Counted from the first letter of the stretch, positions 10,971 to 22,662 are shown. The stretch: 64,000 nucleotides of DNA from Bostrychus sinensis (GCA_020698575.1 CM036252.1:23225706-23289705); one strand, 5' to 3'. Numbers and translations are program-made. The notes: generated by a model from the sequence alone, not told the origin.

Positions 10971-11544
10971 GATTATCAGTAAGGCGTCCCGGAGCGTGTA
11001 CTGTACTGTATAGAAATAGAATGAAAAGGTCCTAGCATTGATTTTTGGACTTTTCCACACTCCCCTCTTTGCTTTGTAGTTGAAGCAGCCTTTGTAGCCC
11101 GAACACACGGCGCTCAAGTGTTCTTAGAGGAGGCCATGAATAGAAAGAGACTGATGGACAGTGAAGATACAGGACCCAAGGCAGAAATGGATTTGTGATG
11201 GGCAGAAAAGAAGCGGGGCATGTGAATTCAAGAGCGAATGCCAAAATCTACTGTCGATTTCAATGTCTGAAATGCACTGCAAAGATGATTCATTTGTTTG
11301 TGATTTATTTATGAGTTTAGTCCAAGGCCAGTCGGAGGAGACATTTCCATTTAACTATTTCAGAGAAAGGCAAAAATAATCAAGCTGTTTTTCTGCATTT
11401 AGTGTTTTATGGTTGTGTGTGATTGCACTTGTTAGAGCATTGCATTAGAGCGTTGTAGTTAGTGAAAACAGACACAGCTATTCTCATTATTTATTATCCC
11501 ACTATTATATATTATGGTACATCTCTGAATTAAGAAGGGAATTC
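10971..11544. other. no gene seen
   Basis: Unique sequence with short overlapping frames on both strands (11032-11244 and 11161-11379) that carry no motif. Confidence 0.45.
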
Positions 11545-12085
11545 ACAAACCAGCCCAAATCCCCCTAAAAAGTGGACACTGTTTAAAATAAATTAAAACA
11601 GAATGCAAGGATTTGCAAATGTCAGAAAACATAAAACAACATATCAGGTGTTGAAATTAAGACATTGTATCATTCCATCAAAAGTAGAATTTCTTGTTGA
11701 ATTTGATGGGAACGACACATCTCAAATAAGATGAAACGGGGGAAACAAAACACTATTAAAGTAAGTGATACTAATTATAAAACCGTATTTTACATTAAGT
11801 CCACTGGAGTCAGGTCAGAAACATGGCTTAGTTTGATAAAAGCATAATTTACAGTAAGAAAGGCAGACTTCATCAGAAAAAAAAGAATACCAATCTGCCA
11901 AAAAAAAAAAAAAAAAGTGTAAAAAATTTAGAAGATTCTTCCTCAGCGTCAAATTGCAAATATTTTGAATACATCTACAGTACCAAATACTATTAAAACA
12001 ACTTCAGGCCCTCTAGCAGTCCTACATTAAAAAGCTCATTTAAAACTGACTGAGGCCAAATGATGAATTAAAGTTGGAAAAATAC
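11545..12085 (+). mobile_element. decayed Tc1-like transposon (same family as 8.4 kb)
   Basis: The left subterminal words GTGGACACTG, AAAACAGAATGCAAGGATTT and CATATCAGGTGTTGAAATTA match the 8447 element's family. Further in, 11943-11996 translates to a stretch reading QRQIANILNTSTVPNTIK, the helix-turn-helix DNA-binding segment of a Tc1-type transposase. ACTGAGGCCAAATG near 12047 looks like another internal block. The right terminus was not found and deletions are extensive. Confidence 0.65.
11943..11996 (+). pseudogene. Tc1-like transposase helix-turn-helix remnant
   Basis: A short in-frame piece with the order Q-R-Q-I-A-N-I-L-N-T-S-T-V resembles the recognition-helix region of paired-like Tc1 transposase domains. 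No frame continues on either side and the catalytic DDE domain is absent. Confidence 0.55.
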
Positions 12086-12795
12086 AAACCCTATAGGCTT
12101 AGCAATGTGATAAGCCTTCTTTTTGATATTATACAGCTAACTTGCATTTATGGCACAATGAACTGTTATAGAAAATACTAAAAACGTGACTCATTTAAGC
12201 ACTGGCTTATTGTAACAAACCACTTCAACTCCAATCAATTTCTTGAACCAACATGAAAAGCCAATTCTTCACATTCTTCTTTCAATAACTTTGAATGAAT
12301 TTTATAATTTTAATCTAATGGCTTACTTCTAGAAATCGGTGCTTTTGGAACACAGTTAAATACCAGGTTTTCTCTCTTTGAGGAACCGATCATTACATGG
12401 AACTGCTATACAACTTAATAGATTGCTTTTTAAATTGGCTAAGGGGATAGAAAAATTAGTAATTTATGGAAATGATGCCAATATCAGTGTATATTAGCTC
12501 TCTCCAATGCTGTCAGAGTGAGTGTTTATTCCTGCTTAGAAAATGTTAATGTTTAAGATATCCCACAATAGCTTTGCCCTTGAGGTATTTTTTTATGTTT
12601 TCACTCAATTTATCTACTCCTTTCTGTCACGTCAATATAGATCATCAGTTACATTTATGTTTTTTTTTAGGAAACGAACACTCTCTGTCATTATACTTGT
12701 ACTATGGCCTTATTCACTGCAGGGTCAAACAAGGAAACATACTTCTTTATTGGCAGTAAGATAATATCTGATGAACAGTAACAAGCTTGTTTACT
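12086..12795. other. no gene seen
   Basis: AT-rich unique sequence. The nested frames at 12543-12764 and 12574-12759 lack motifs. Confidence 0.5.
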
Positions 12796-12799
12796 GTGC

Positions 12800-13010
12800 A
12801 TTCAAAAAATCAGAAGTCAGAATATCGTGGGAAGTCCATTCAGTGAAAGGATCTGTCCAAGGTTGTGGCCTGGTAAAAGGTAGTTTTTCCTTGGAACTGT
12901 AGCTAAGACCACGTTGCTGAAATGTTAAGACTAAATTCAAGATTATGGCCTAAACCTGCTATAACTGGAATGCGCCTTAAGAAAACTTTGTGATATGGTG
13001 ATAATTAGTT
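12800..13010 (+). mobile_element. LINE 3' end fragment
   Basis: The order GGTAGTTTTTCCTTGGAACT, AAGATTATGGCCTAAACCTG and TTTGTGATATGG matches the 3' untranslated region of a common fish non-LTR element (typical form TATGGTCTAGACCTGCTCTA, then TTGTTGTGATATGGCGCTAT). Only the terminal about 200 bp is present. The exact clade is uncertain. Confidence 0.5.
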
Positions 13011-13590
13011 TTTTTTTACTGATTTTATAGATTATATAAATTCCCTACAAAAATAGAGAAATATTAAAATTTTTACTTTCATTATTTGTGATGTTTACTG
13101 TTTAATATCACAGTTGAATATTGTAATTTCTTCTCATCTTCAAAATGACAGAATCATCTCGATATATACACTATTCCCAAATTTTGGCCAAGAAGACGGA
13201 ATTTTTAAAATATATATATTGTGTTGAAAAGACGTGCATTCAGGGGTTGGGACAGAGCTGTCAGCTGTGAAGAGATACCACTATGACATTTTCTCTTTTT
13301 GTCTCCTTTCACTTCGTCAGACACTTGACTTATGGTGAGAATTTTTTCTCTCCGTCTTCAGCTGACAGACAGAAGTGACAACTGGCTCATTATCTTTGGT
13401 TTTGACAGTTAAAAAAAAATAAAAAGACTCATAATTACTTTTGAAAGTATAATAACTACAAGCTATACATTTGTCTACAAAGTAAATTAATACTTAAAAT
13501 TAATACTTTAAGACAATAAGTGATGCAAAGTAAATAGTTTTATCACACAACGTTTCATAACAAGCTGTAGTTCATTCTATTATTGAAGCT
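13011..13590. other. no gene seen
   Basis: AT-rich sequence with a short TATATATA stretch near 13213. No supported feature. Confidence 0.5.
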
Positions 13591-13595
13591 TTAAT

Positions 13596-13835
13596 AACTT
13601 TATAGTGGCTGGAGCCTATCCCAGTAACTACAGGCCTGAGGTGGGGTACAGTGGCCCCGAAGTACTCCGAACAATGTCTAGTTAGTAATGCACAGACAAC
13701 ACCTAGACATACCCTGACAGACAACCATTCACTCACTTTTGCAGCAACTTTTGGTGGCGCTGGAGCCTATCCCAGCAACTATGGGCCTGTGGCAGGGAGC
13801 ATCCTAAATAACAGCCAGTTAGTCACTTCCAAAGT
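13596..13835. repeat. fish dispersed repeat with GGAGCCTATCCCAG core, two units
   Basis: GCTGGAGCCTATCCCAGTAA near 13608 and GCTGGAGCCTATCCCAGCAA near 13760 are two tandem-like units joined by sequence containing ACAGACAACCATTCACTCAC. This core is very common in fish and in other copies ends in GGAT-type tails. Related fragments lie at 40975-41100 and 58985-59110. The frame at 13651-13902 runs through it and is not a gene. Confidence 0.65.
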
Positions 13836-13869
13836 AATGATTGGTAATTACTTTGGATGTGGCCCACCA

Positions 13870-13935
13870 TGTGCATTGCAGGAATTCTCTGCCATTGCGT
13901 GATAGGGCCAAAGGCATAAACTCACAGACACAGGG
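13870..13935 (+). mobile_element. SINE family 1, 3' body fragment
   Basis: CTGCCATTGCGTGATAGGGC followed by AACTCACAGACACAGGG matches the family 1 body (consensus ACCATTGCAAGATAGGGCC). The tRNA-like head is missing. A further small match, ATTGCAAGATAGGGCC, lies at 14041-14056. Confidence 0.5.
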
Positions 13936-14476
13936 TGAGTACAGGAACAGCATTAGTTTTAGTTAGTAGCTCAAAAGCTAGAACAACCGTGAACTAAGAA
14001 CTCCAGATCAGGTTAAGATGAAACCACTCATATTTCTAGCATTGCAAGATAGGGCCAGTGGTTAACAGGCATTTAAAACTCAATCTGAATATTAGTACTA
14101 CTTTGCATTACCATTCGAATGAGGGATATCTACAAACTATGACACTACTTTGTCATAAACATTATTTTTAAATGGGATCCCCAGTGCCTAAAAACTGGCA
14201 TCAAATCACAAATCAAATGACAGATGGTACCTTATCACAACAGACCATATGCAACTTTGAAGTAATTACTTTACATTATTTCTGCTGCCTTTATTCTAAA
14301 TTGTTGAGCAATCAAATCCCATTTCTGCCTGTGTTTGTCCATAGCATGAAGCTACGAATCCCCTAAAAGCCAGTGATTACATTTCTCATTAGCAGCGCTG
14401 CCCTCAAAACTTTCGAACAATTTAGTCTAGAGGCCATCTCGCTCCAACATCTTTGCATGAGAGAATTCTGAAAATG
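13936..14476. other. no gene seen
   Basis: Unique sequence. The frame at 14172-14366 has no recognisable domain. Confidence 0.5.
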
Positions 14477-14504
14477 CCCCCCCCCCCCCCCCCGAAAAAA
14501 AAAA
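14477..14504. repeat. C17 and A10 homopolymer pair
   Basis: Seventeen C residues at 14477-14493, a single G, then ten A residues at 14495-14504. A run like this is easily mis-sized in assembly. Confidence 0.9.
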
Positions 14505-14930
14505 GACCACGGCCACAACAGAACAATCCACTATCTCACTCTTCCCTCCTGTTACTATCAATTCATTCATTTGGAGATAATTAAAAAGTTGCCAAAATAA
14601 CAATGTTCAAATGTGCAGGGCCAGAACCATTAAGCGTTCTCTGTGTCTCTGTTGGCCTGCTGCAGCTGCCAGCCGAGGTGACACTCCAAAATGGCCAGTT
14701 GTTATCAGCGCACTCCACACCAGTTGGTCTCAATGCTTTGGAGAATTTGTTTAATAAGATTTTTTCTCCCCCCTAAAACCTGCCATTTCCTTCCCCTTAA
14801 ACCCTTGCCAAATTTACTGCCATGTGGAGCTACATGGGACAAGGAAAAGCCAGGATATTAAGTGTTTGAAAATGCCCCAAATCCGGATTTCTAATGAGCT
14901 GCTGATGCAAAGTAACACTAATACTAGCAG
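14505..14930. other. unique block, possible noncoding element
   Basis: Moderately GC-rich, nonrepetitive sequence at 14620-14740 (GCCTGCTGCAGCTGCCAGCC, TTGTTATCAGCGCACTCC). It contains no gene and could be conserved noncoding sequence. The evidence is only its uniqueness. Confidence 0.2.
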
Positions 14931-14934
14931 TGTC

Positions 14935-15135
14935 ATGCGTTGGCCCCATCTTGCAATGGTATAGTTTGACCAGATGGTAAAGATAGGCAGCAGAACTGGA
15001 TTTAATTTGGGGATCTTCGAGTTCAGGGGTATTCTATAGAATCTATAAATAATCATTTGTTACTTTACTGCTCCCTTTTGGCTGGAGTTATGTTTGGCCC
15101 TATCTTGCACTGGTAGAGTAACAGTTCCTGTATTC
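14935..15135 (-). mobile_element. two tandem SINE family 1 copies
   Basis: On the minus strand, 15045-14935 carries the head (GGGGATCTTCGAGTTCAGGG in plus orientation) and body (GCCCCATCTTGCAATGGT). 15057-15135 carries another body in the same orientation (ACTTTACTGCTCCC, TGGCCCTATCTTGCACTGGT) whose head has been lost. The head-to-tail order suggests insertion of one copy beside another. Confidence 0.65.
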
Positions 15136-15685
15136 ACGCAACAATCTTCCAAACAGACTTGCAGCCTTGTAGTAACTAGTAACCTTGGCCGAGGTATCAA
15201 AAGAAACTGCTCGACATAAGGCAGAATTTCTCCATTTGCTAAGAATTTCGAGCAATTTACACTGTCACACAATTGCCTCTGACACCAGCCAAGAACATTA
15301 AAAAGACCCTTAGTGAATTTTGGACAGTGTTGGAATAGAGTTGACCCAATCAGAAGAAGTTCGGGATGAATGAAAAGTAGAAAACTCTCAGAGCTAATTA
15401 AAAATGTCCATCAGCCTGTGGTGATGTTCCCCCGCCAGAAGTTTATTTTATTCCAAAACACAGAGTTTAAGGTAAGGTTGTCCAAGGTGAAGCACACTCC
15501 AGCAGTGAGAGAAAGGGTAGGCCAACTTTCTATCTTTTTGTCAGACTTTACTTTTAATTAAGATTAAGATTAAGATTAATTAATACAATTTTTGAACCAT
15601 TACAAGAGGATTCTTCTTTTTCTTAGACGTGTTATATTAATCTGTTATGATGGGCTTGTAAAAAATTGGTATTGCATAGACATAA
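15136..15685. other. no gene seen
   Basis: Unique sequence with a small (AGATTA) triplicate near 15560. No supported feature. Confidence 0.5.
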
Positions 15686-15687
15686 CT

Positions 15688-15772
15688 GGCCTTTATAATG
15701 GTATTTTGCTAGGACCTGGACTTAAAATGGGGATCTTCTAGTTCAGGGGTAAATTCATTATAAAGCCGTTAG
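15688..15772 (-). mobile_element. SINE family 1 copy
   Basis: The minus-strand head is visible as GGGATCTTCTAGTTCAGGGG and the B box region as GGACCTGGACTTAAAATGGG. The body is short. Confidence 0.65.
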
Positions 15773-16439
15773 TAATTGATCCACTAAGTTTACACAACAA
15801 TGCTACCTAAACAAATGCAACAGTCCTACCATCTTCAATTCAATTTGCATATACATGGATACGCTTGAGGTGTGAAAATACAGTAGTTTTGAAAAGCTGT
15901 AGTACCCCTGTAAGTCCAACAGTGTTTGCCCACTCTGGGGCTGTTATGCGATTGTTTTCGCTGGGGACGCCCTTTTCCCAATGCACAGTGAAAGGTCACA
16001 TCAAACTGACAAACCAAAATTAAGACAATCCGCCCTGACTTCTAACTACATGCCATTATGCATATATCTATTGCTCCAATCTCATTCCTATGCCATAGAG
16101 TATAAAAAACAGAAAAAAGCTCATGGATTCTTTGCACGCTGAAGAAACATTGATTAACAATTGTTTCCAATAGCACATTTGAAATTCAGTTTTGACATCT
16201 TACTCTCTGAGATGACAGGGAGCTGAATTCACAACATGTGGTTTTCCGAGATAACAAGGCAGAGACACAAAGCTTCAGAAAAGTGTTAAAATACAAGTTC
16301 AGTGGTATTGGCTGTAAACACTGCCATTGCCTTTCTTCACCCTCTGAGTTCTGACCAGGTCCAGTTGTTCTTTATTGAATGCCACTTAAAAGAAGACATG
16401 TTTTTCAGATAACTTAGCAGCGACAAGATGTGAAGATAC
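15773..16439. other. no gene seen
   Basis: Unique sequence. The minus-strand frame at 15835-16017 has no motif. Confidence 0.5.
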
Positions 16440-16800
16440 AGCTGAGCGGAGAAGCAGCACAAGTTGTTTATTGTGTGCTCAGCAAATTCTAATCAAATTC
16501 TTATCAAAGGATTTCTCCTCCTGGGAATACAATCCAAAAATGCAAATGGAAAAAAGCAACTCATATAGCGTAATGCTGCAGTAATTCAACGGCACAGATG
16601 CAAATGGATAATAATGAGCAAACTCCAATTCAGATTCCACCGCACATATGTCACAAAAACATACTGCTAACTGGAATTAATTGTCTCTGTAACATGGCTC
16701 GCAGTCAAATGAGATGCGGGAGTTTGGTTATTCTAATGAGACAACAGTGTAGGCAAAAGTGTCAGGGGTGGGATAAGCACGTGGTTTAAATGCATGAAAC
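16440..16800. promoter_or_regulatory. candidate conserved noncoding element with two octamers
   Basis: Nonrepetitive sequence in which the 11-mer ATGCAAATGGA occurs twice, at 16540 and 16598, 58 bp apart. Both contain the POU-factor octamer ATGCAAAT. Homeodomain-like words (TAATTC, GGAATTAATTG, CTAATGAG) and AATCAAATTCTTATC lie close by. Dense POU and homeobox words in unique sequence far from exons are typical of developmental enhancers, but motif matches of this length occur by chance. This is inference without conservation data. Confidence 0.3.
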
Positions 16801-16977
16801 CACAGGATATAGAGGGCCGTTTGCTTTATTGCTTTCTATCTGCATGTTAATGTTATTGCCAGTGTAATGCTGATTTTTGTGTGTGTTTTGCTTGTTTAAG
16901 TTGAATAAAACTTTAACTAAGCAATAATCTACAACATTGTTTATCTAAATAAAACTAGAAGCAATTCCACTACTACT

Positions 16978-17085
16978 GTGTTGGCCCCTAACTCGCATTG
17001 GTAAAAAATATAGTGCTCGGACTTTGACTAGAACAAGGGATCTCCTAGTTCAAGGGTAAATGCGCTATCAATTGAGCCACATAAT
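16978..17085 (-). mobile_element. SINE family 1 copy, nearly full length
   Basis: In plus orientation it reads TTGGCCCCTAACTCGCATTG, then AGTGCTCGGACTTTGA, AAGGGATCTCCTAGTTCAAG and TGCGCTATCAATTGAGCCAC. The last word is the reverse complement of the A-box region GTGGCTCAATTGATAGCGCA. Body, B-box region and head are all present in order. Confidence 0.75.
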
Positions 17086-17159
17086 TTACATTTCAATATC
17101 TTGCAAAAAGCCCACAACAGCACTTAAACAGCCCTTATATCTCAGTGCAGCCACTAAAA

Positions 17160-17235
17160 CTCATTTGTTTCTTTACTGACCCTTCATGTCTGGAGTTAGT
17201 ATCTAGTATCGGGCCCTATCTTATGTTAAAAATGC
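17160..17235 (-). mobile_element. SINE family 1, 3' body fragment
   Basis: TTTCTTTACTGACCCTTCAT, GTCTGGAGTTAGTATC and GGGCCCTATCTTATG correspond to the distal body, inverted. No head is attached. Confidence 0.55.
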
Positions 17236-17904
17236 TCGATCTACATCAAGACCATAACCATTTCTTCTTTTGGCCTATGATCTTTCCTGAAAACGTCATC
17301 AAAATTCAACTATTACTTTCAAGTTTTCTTGCTAAGACAAAAAAAAAAAAATGTTAATGTCGGCAAAGACATAACTCCACTGACAGAGATAATAAAAGCC
17401 AAAATATAGTCTTTTTGACAAGTCTCTTTTATGTTCTTTTAAGTCAAGCCTCACTTTCTCATCTGTATCTAGTGTTTTTTAGTCCATGGTCTTATCACAA
17501 TGGTCGTGCCGGAGCCACAGGGCTGTGCAGTTACGTGAGAGTGCGTTTGTTTGATAGAACCACTCAGGTGTTCTCCCCCAGGCCCCCCAGATATCATCAG
17601 TCATTATCCTCATCATTCATCAAACAGCGCAGGTGCACGTGATGCTCCCCTCCCTCACAGCGAGCTCTTTCGGCTTTTTTTTCTCTGCGCTCCCCTCTGG
17701 GACCTCTCCAAACACAAGTCCCAGGAGGCCCGGTGCGATGCAAATGTGTACCATCCCGGCTGTATGTGCCTATACTAGAGTAAAAGGAATGAAGAAAACA
17801 ATGAGAGATACTGCAGTGCATTACTTTGCAGCTGAGTGCTTTAAAACACAAGTAAACAACAATATGAGTGCTATTGGTAGTAGGCAGACCTCCTCCAAGA
17901 CAAG
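17236..17904. other. no gene; GC-richer unique block at 17480-17780
   Basis: 17480-17780 is richer in GC and nonrepetitive, with adjacent E-box words in GCAGGTGCACGTGATG near 17628. Three overlapping frames on both strands (17551-17778, 17633-17980, 17597-17947) contradict each other and lack domains. A regulatory role is possible but unproven. Confidence 0.25.
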
Positions 17905-17978
17905 TTTCTTTTCTCGCATTGCTAAACATATAATGCCCTTGAACCAAGAATCAACCATTGAGCCACAAAGCCCAGCTT
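17905..17978 (-). mobile_element. SINE family 1 head fragment
   Basis: CCTTGAACCAAGAATCAACC and ATTGAGCCACAAAGCCCAGC are the inverted head. The family 5' end is therefore near 17978. Confidence 0.5.
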
Positions 17979-19305
17979 AACATTTTGGTCCATTATCACC
18001 CCATTTAGCTGAAACATTCTTCAAAACAACATTGATTTTGCTGGTGTGTGTGGATAAGCTGGGTGGAGCACAGTGCACCTCATCTCCTCCCACAAACAAA
18101 CAGCAGAAGGACTGGCCCTACACATTTATTTGGAGTGTTATGACTCCTAATTGACAACTCATTAATTTTCTCCAGTTTACAGTGCGGAAACACATCCGTA
18201 ATGTATCCCTGTTTACTGTTTCATCGCCCAATTACCAGCATGTTGACAGAAGGACATAAAACAAAGGGAGCGAAGTCTACCATTTCTCGCAAATTCCCAT
18301 TACTATGATGGGATTTTTTTTTTTTTTTTTTGTCCAGTTGACTTCCAGTGAACCGTTTTCTGTTCTTGTTTTTGATTTTAATGCACAGTTTGATTTGAGT
18401 GCTCTAGCTTTATTATTTCCATTTGGGTTTCTAGTTGCCTTCTTTGTTCACCAATTCCTAACTTGGCTTTACCTCAGCCCCAGTTGTGCCTATTGGCTGA
18501 TTGACACTTTTGATTAGTGTTCGGCTGTACTGAGCCAAAGCCGTGCCTCTGCTAGGGTCCAAATGCTGGAACCTTTCAGCTCCCTCCAAGAGCCACTGCA
18601 GTTCAGAAAGGCAGAGTTTGTGAGATGGCAAAAAAAGGGGAGCCACTGGTGCAGGACCCAACTGTGACAATTTTAAAGTGTGCACAAATTCATGGCTGTC
18701 TCTATCACCCCCACAAAGAGCTTCCTAAATTTATTATTATGTTGCGCAGCTGTTGCCAGTAACATTACGCTTTTATTTTGAAGTGGTGTTTTAATGGGAC
18801 ACTCCAGTCTAGTGGTCTTTAAAAGTTTAATTTGACATCTGTGTTGATTGAATACTTTCTTTCCCTACTTTATTTTTTACACACTGTGCCAATCACATAT
18901 GTGAATGGCATTAAATGAATACATCTCCTTTGTCTTTTTCGTCCAAATGCCCAGATGGTGACCAATGCAATTGTTCCCTCCAAAACAAATTAAGGACAAG
19001 AGCAAATGTACAGATGGAGGGTGGAAATTAATTTCTTGCAAATTACATTTCATATGTAGATTGCCGTCACATTAAGCGTGTGGTTAATGCCTTGGCAAAC
19101 GGGAATAAGAGAAGGGAGCGGAAATGAGAGCGAGACATACAGGAAATGAAATGAAGAAAAGCGTGTGAACAAGGGACTGTAGCTGTGTGATTGTTACAGG
19201 CTTAGAGTAGTCTCACAATGTTCACAGTAGCACTCAAGACCAGTCTTGGTGATATCAGAGGAACAAAAATAATCTTGATTGGACTAAGGACTTGGTGATT
19301 ATGAT
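17979..19305. other. no gene seen
   Basis: Long unique AT-rich interval with a T run at 18309-18331. Opposed frames near 18305-18685 have no motif. Some nonrepetitive parts (18950-19190) could be conserved noncoding sequence, with nothing specific to support it. Confidence 0.45.
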
Positions 19306-19309
19306 GAGT

Positions 19310-19700
19310 ACTGTGCGGGTATTGAGTACTTGAATAAAGTATTAATACAAATAATACATGTGAAATAAAAGCGCATGCATCGCTTTGGATAACTTACTCC
19401 TGTGTAGTGTGCCAAAAGATTCCCACCCAGCAGCATACTGTACTGCTCCTTCCATGTCATGTGACAAGAGGTTAGCTGTTTTGTCCTACTACCGACAACT
19501 CACTGCTGTGTACATTAAAGTTATTTATTTTTTACTGTGTATATAAAAAAGTGTTAAATGGTCAGTATTTGTCCTGGGATATGTCTTCAAACTTTTTTTA
19601 AGTGGGGGAAAAAAAAATGCACATAAGAAATGATTAGCACCTGTATCAGTATTGAGCAAATTTCCCCAAAAAGTATCATATTGAAGTGCCATTAGACAAT
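19310..19700. repeat. probable old dispersed DNA repeat
   Basis: GGTATTGAGTACTTGAATAA near 19317 and the inverted-type word GTATCAGTATTGAGC near 19643 recall degenerate fish hAT-type repeats rich in GTATCAGTATC words. AACTCACTGCTGTGTACATT lies between them. No ends or target duplication were resolved. Confidence 0.35.
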
Positions 19701-20280
19701 ATATTATGATTATGGAAAGCCTCATTTTGTACACCGCAACATGCACAACATTTTATGAAATCCATTTTAATAATCAGAAAAGTGAGTACTGCAAGTATAT
19801 TTCACAATCAAAATGAAAGTGCTTGCAGGATTGTTCTTGTTTTACTTTCTAATACAAAATAGATTTCAATCAATAAGAAGAAAAATGTAGGTTTGTTCAA
19901 TGCAGGACAGCTCATTAAAGTAGCATGATATTTCCCAGAATCTAAATTTTCTCACACATAATTGAAACAATTGCGTATGATTTTTTTTATTTAATCACTG
20001 GTTCAACCTCAAAGTGATCAACAGGTGACCAACTCATGTAGCTCTTGTTGCATCACTTTTGCACCATGGTTCATTAAAAATGCCAAATAATTCATTGTGC
20101 CACTTATTTATGTTGCCTTATTTTCAGTTTATTCACTAAATGCTGGTCTTTATTTAGTCTCAACTTGCTTTGATCTTGGTCTTGTCAACACTATTCACAG
20201 CCCCAACTTTTAAATCAATTCTGTGTAGAAAGGCTGAAAATGTGTCGTAAGCTAATGGTGCCAGGTGGAGACTTTGGAAG
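19701..20280. other. no gene seen
   Basis: AT-rich unique sequence without supported features. Confidence 0.5.
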
Positions 20281-20285
20281 ACAGC

Positions 20286-20328
20286 GGTGTGTGTGTGTGT
20301 GCATGTGTGTGTGCATGTGTGTGTGTGA
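20286..20328. repeat. (GT)n microsatellite
   Basis: GT dinucleotides interrupted twice by GCAT, about 43 bp. Confidence 0.9.
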
Positions 20329-20329
20329 A

Positions 20330-21388
20330 ATCCAGGGAGAGCTGCTGACAGAGCTGCTGTAGCACGTGGAGCACGTTCACATTCTGTCAGCGCGCTTGCC
20401 TACATCTCTCCCACACGCAAACACAAAGTCAAGAACATTTACCACTTCACCTTTTATACTTTGCATATACCCCCACAAAGTAGCCATTAATTACCACTTT
20501 CTGTCTGACTGCATTTTCTGCAGAAAATGTACCATACATTTTGTTGCATTTTGACCTATAGCAACAAAATATCTTTCTAAGTGTAACAGAAGAAATTGGA
20601 TTTTCTTCTTTCCTTTTCTCATCCAGTCTTATTAAGGTCTTAGCAGCGCTTTTCTGAGAACACATACTGTAGCAGAGCTTGAGTGCTGTGTAATTATCAA
20701 GCTCTCTAATGGTGTCCCCTCTCATGTACGGCCTCAAAAGGCTATTTTCTGTTCGTGGTCATGGGGGGGGGGGGCAAGATGTAGCCAAGCCACTTGAGTT
20801 GAGAGCGAAAGTACACTCACAAATGGAGATAAAACCACAGGAAATCAGCAGGGATTGGAAAAAGCCATTTTCCATCAGAGTTTCAGAAATGTTATCAACA
20901 AAGTAGTGACCAGAGTCCATTTAGGTTAGATTCATAAAAAACATCTTTAATTAAAATGGACAGGAGTCTTTACCCACAAAAACACAGTATTTGAAGATGA
21001 TTTGTGATTTTTAAAGCTACCCTCCACTGAAGAAGCACTATCCAAGTGTTGAACCAGATCTATGCCTAATTAATCTCAATGGGAAATTGCTGATTATTAT
21101 TATTTATTGGGTGCAATTGTGAGTGTTTGGTGCCTTCGTTATAGCTGAGCAAACCCATCCCATTATGTGAGGATTAAGCTTGTGATTAGTTTGCTTCATT
21201 GGACTGTAGTGTAGGAAAAGGTCTTTTTAAAATAGCTGATGTGTTTGGTCAGATTTGCATGCTCTGGTTCTCCCATACAAGACCTACAAGAGAGCATAAT
21301 TTTTTAAACTGATGGCGACATGATATTAGGTAAAAAAAAAAAAAAAAAAAAAGATTTTGTGTGAATACATGGGTCATTCCATGTGCCA
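20330..21388. other. no gene seen
   Basis: Unique sequence with an 11-base G run near 20764 and an A run at about 21333-21353. Frames at 20366-20554 and 20447-20737 overlap in opposite directions and lack domains. Confidence 0.45.
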
Positions 21389-21745
21389 ACTCCAATTCAA
21401 TTCAGTTGTATTTATATAGCCCAATATCACAACAGGTGCCTCAAAGGGCTTTGCAGGAATAGACATAGACAGCCACACAATCAAATAGACTGTCCCAGGA
21501 CATCTCATGAAAAAAAAACAAAAAAAAAAACAAACAAAAAAAACCAAAACAAAACAAATAAACAAGAAACGTAAATAGCTAAGGGGAAAAGAGAAACCTC
21601 AGGGACAACCACATGAGGAAGGAACTCTGAGGACACACAGACTGTAGATGTGTCCAGGAGCATAGCACTTCATCCAGACAGGTGAGCAGGGATGGGGTTA
21701 ATCAGTCCCGGGGCTCTAAAGGAGGTGAGCTCCAGATTTTGGACA
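21389..21745. repeat. fish dispersed repeat with TATTTATATAGCCC core
   Basis: CAATTCAGTTGTATTTATAT, AGCCCAATATCACAACAGGT and GCCTCAAAGGGCTTTGCAGG, then after an A-rich stretch GAGAAACCTCAGGGACAACC, match a very common percomorph repeat in this order. Its class is unsettled. The two antiparallel frames here are A-rich artefacts. A hAT interrupts it at 21754. Confidence 0.65.
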
Positions 21746-21753
21746 CTTGCTAT

Positions 21754-22654
21754 TAGGGATGGGAATTGATAAGATTTTATCAATGTCAATGCCATTGTCG
21801 ATTCTGCTTATCAATCCAATTCTTTATAATTTTTGTCTTTCGATTCCTGATAAATCTGTGAATAAAAAATTAAATAGATTTGTGGCCTTACAGTTTATTA
21901 TGAAGCAGAAATGAAGCTTATTTTTATTTTCATGTATGTGGGCTTGCTAAACAGAAATAGCATGTATTGACTCTACAGCTGTTAAATTACAGGAAATTTA
22001 TGCTGGATTTAACAGGATTGTAGCTTTAATGTTGATTTGGAAGCAGCAAGAGCAGCTTTGCACCAGTTTGTAAAAACTGCTCATTTAATGTATTAAACTA
22101 AACCGTAGTCTGTGTTACTATGACAGTGCAAATGAGGGAGGGGCCACATCACCATCAGACAGGTGAGGACAGTTTTTAGCATTTCTATGGTGGTCTCTTT
22201 CTTTCTATTATTCACTGTGTTACATAGGGCCTACTGTATTTCTTATGCACGGGGAATGAGCCCATGTCTGTCGCTGTGTGCAGACATTTAACTCCTACCT
22301 CTGCTGCTCTCTGGTCTCTCTGGTGCAAGTGCACAAGGCTCCGTGCCTCTCCGCCTCCATGCTGCTGTGTCCCATGAGCACATGTGAGTTTATTGGAGAG
22401 GGGAGAATGACATGCAGTGCGCAATGAGCACTGCACTTTGTGGACTATTCATCAAAGATGACTTTTTGCATCAAAGTGGAAGTGAAGTTAGAGGACGCTG
22501 CTTGGGGACAGAGCGGCTCTCTGAGCAAGTCCCACAGTTCATAGATACACAACTGCTCATAGCAGCATCGATAACAGCGAAGGCATACAATTCTGATGGA
22601 TTGGAAGAATTGAAACTCTTCTTGGGTAGAACCAGGTTTCAGTGCCCATCCCTA
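21754..22654. mobile_element. hAT-like nonautonomous element
   Basis: It starts TAGGGATGGGAATTG and ends GTGCCCATCCCTA, an inverted pair typical of a fish hAT group. The octamers CTTGCTAT (21746-21753) and CTTGCTAC (22655-22662) flank it and differ by one base. The 901-bp interior holds no transposase. Frames at 22212-22436 and 22412-22696 are chance frames, the latter running through the right end. Confidence 0.87.
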
Positions 22655-22662
22655 CTTGCTAC

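Noticed and set aside
17597..17980. Three overlapping frames of 75-116 codons
   Set aside because: They lie on both strands over the same bases and none has a domain; one ends in a SINE head.
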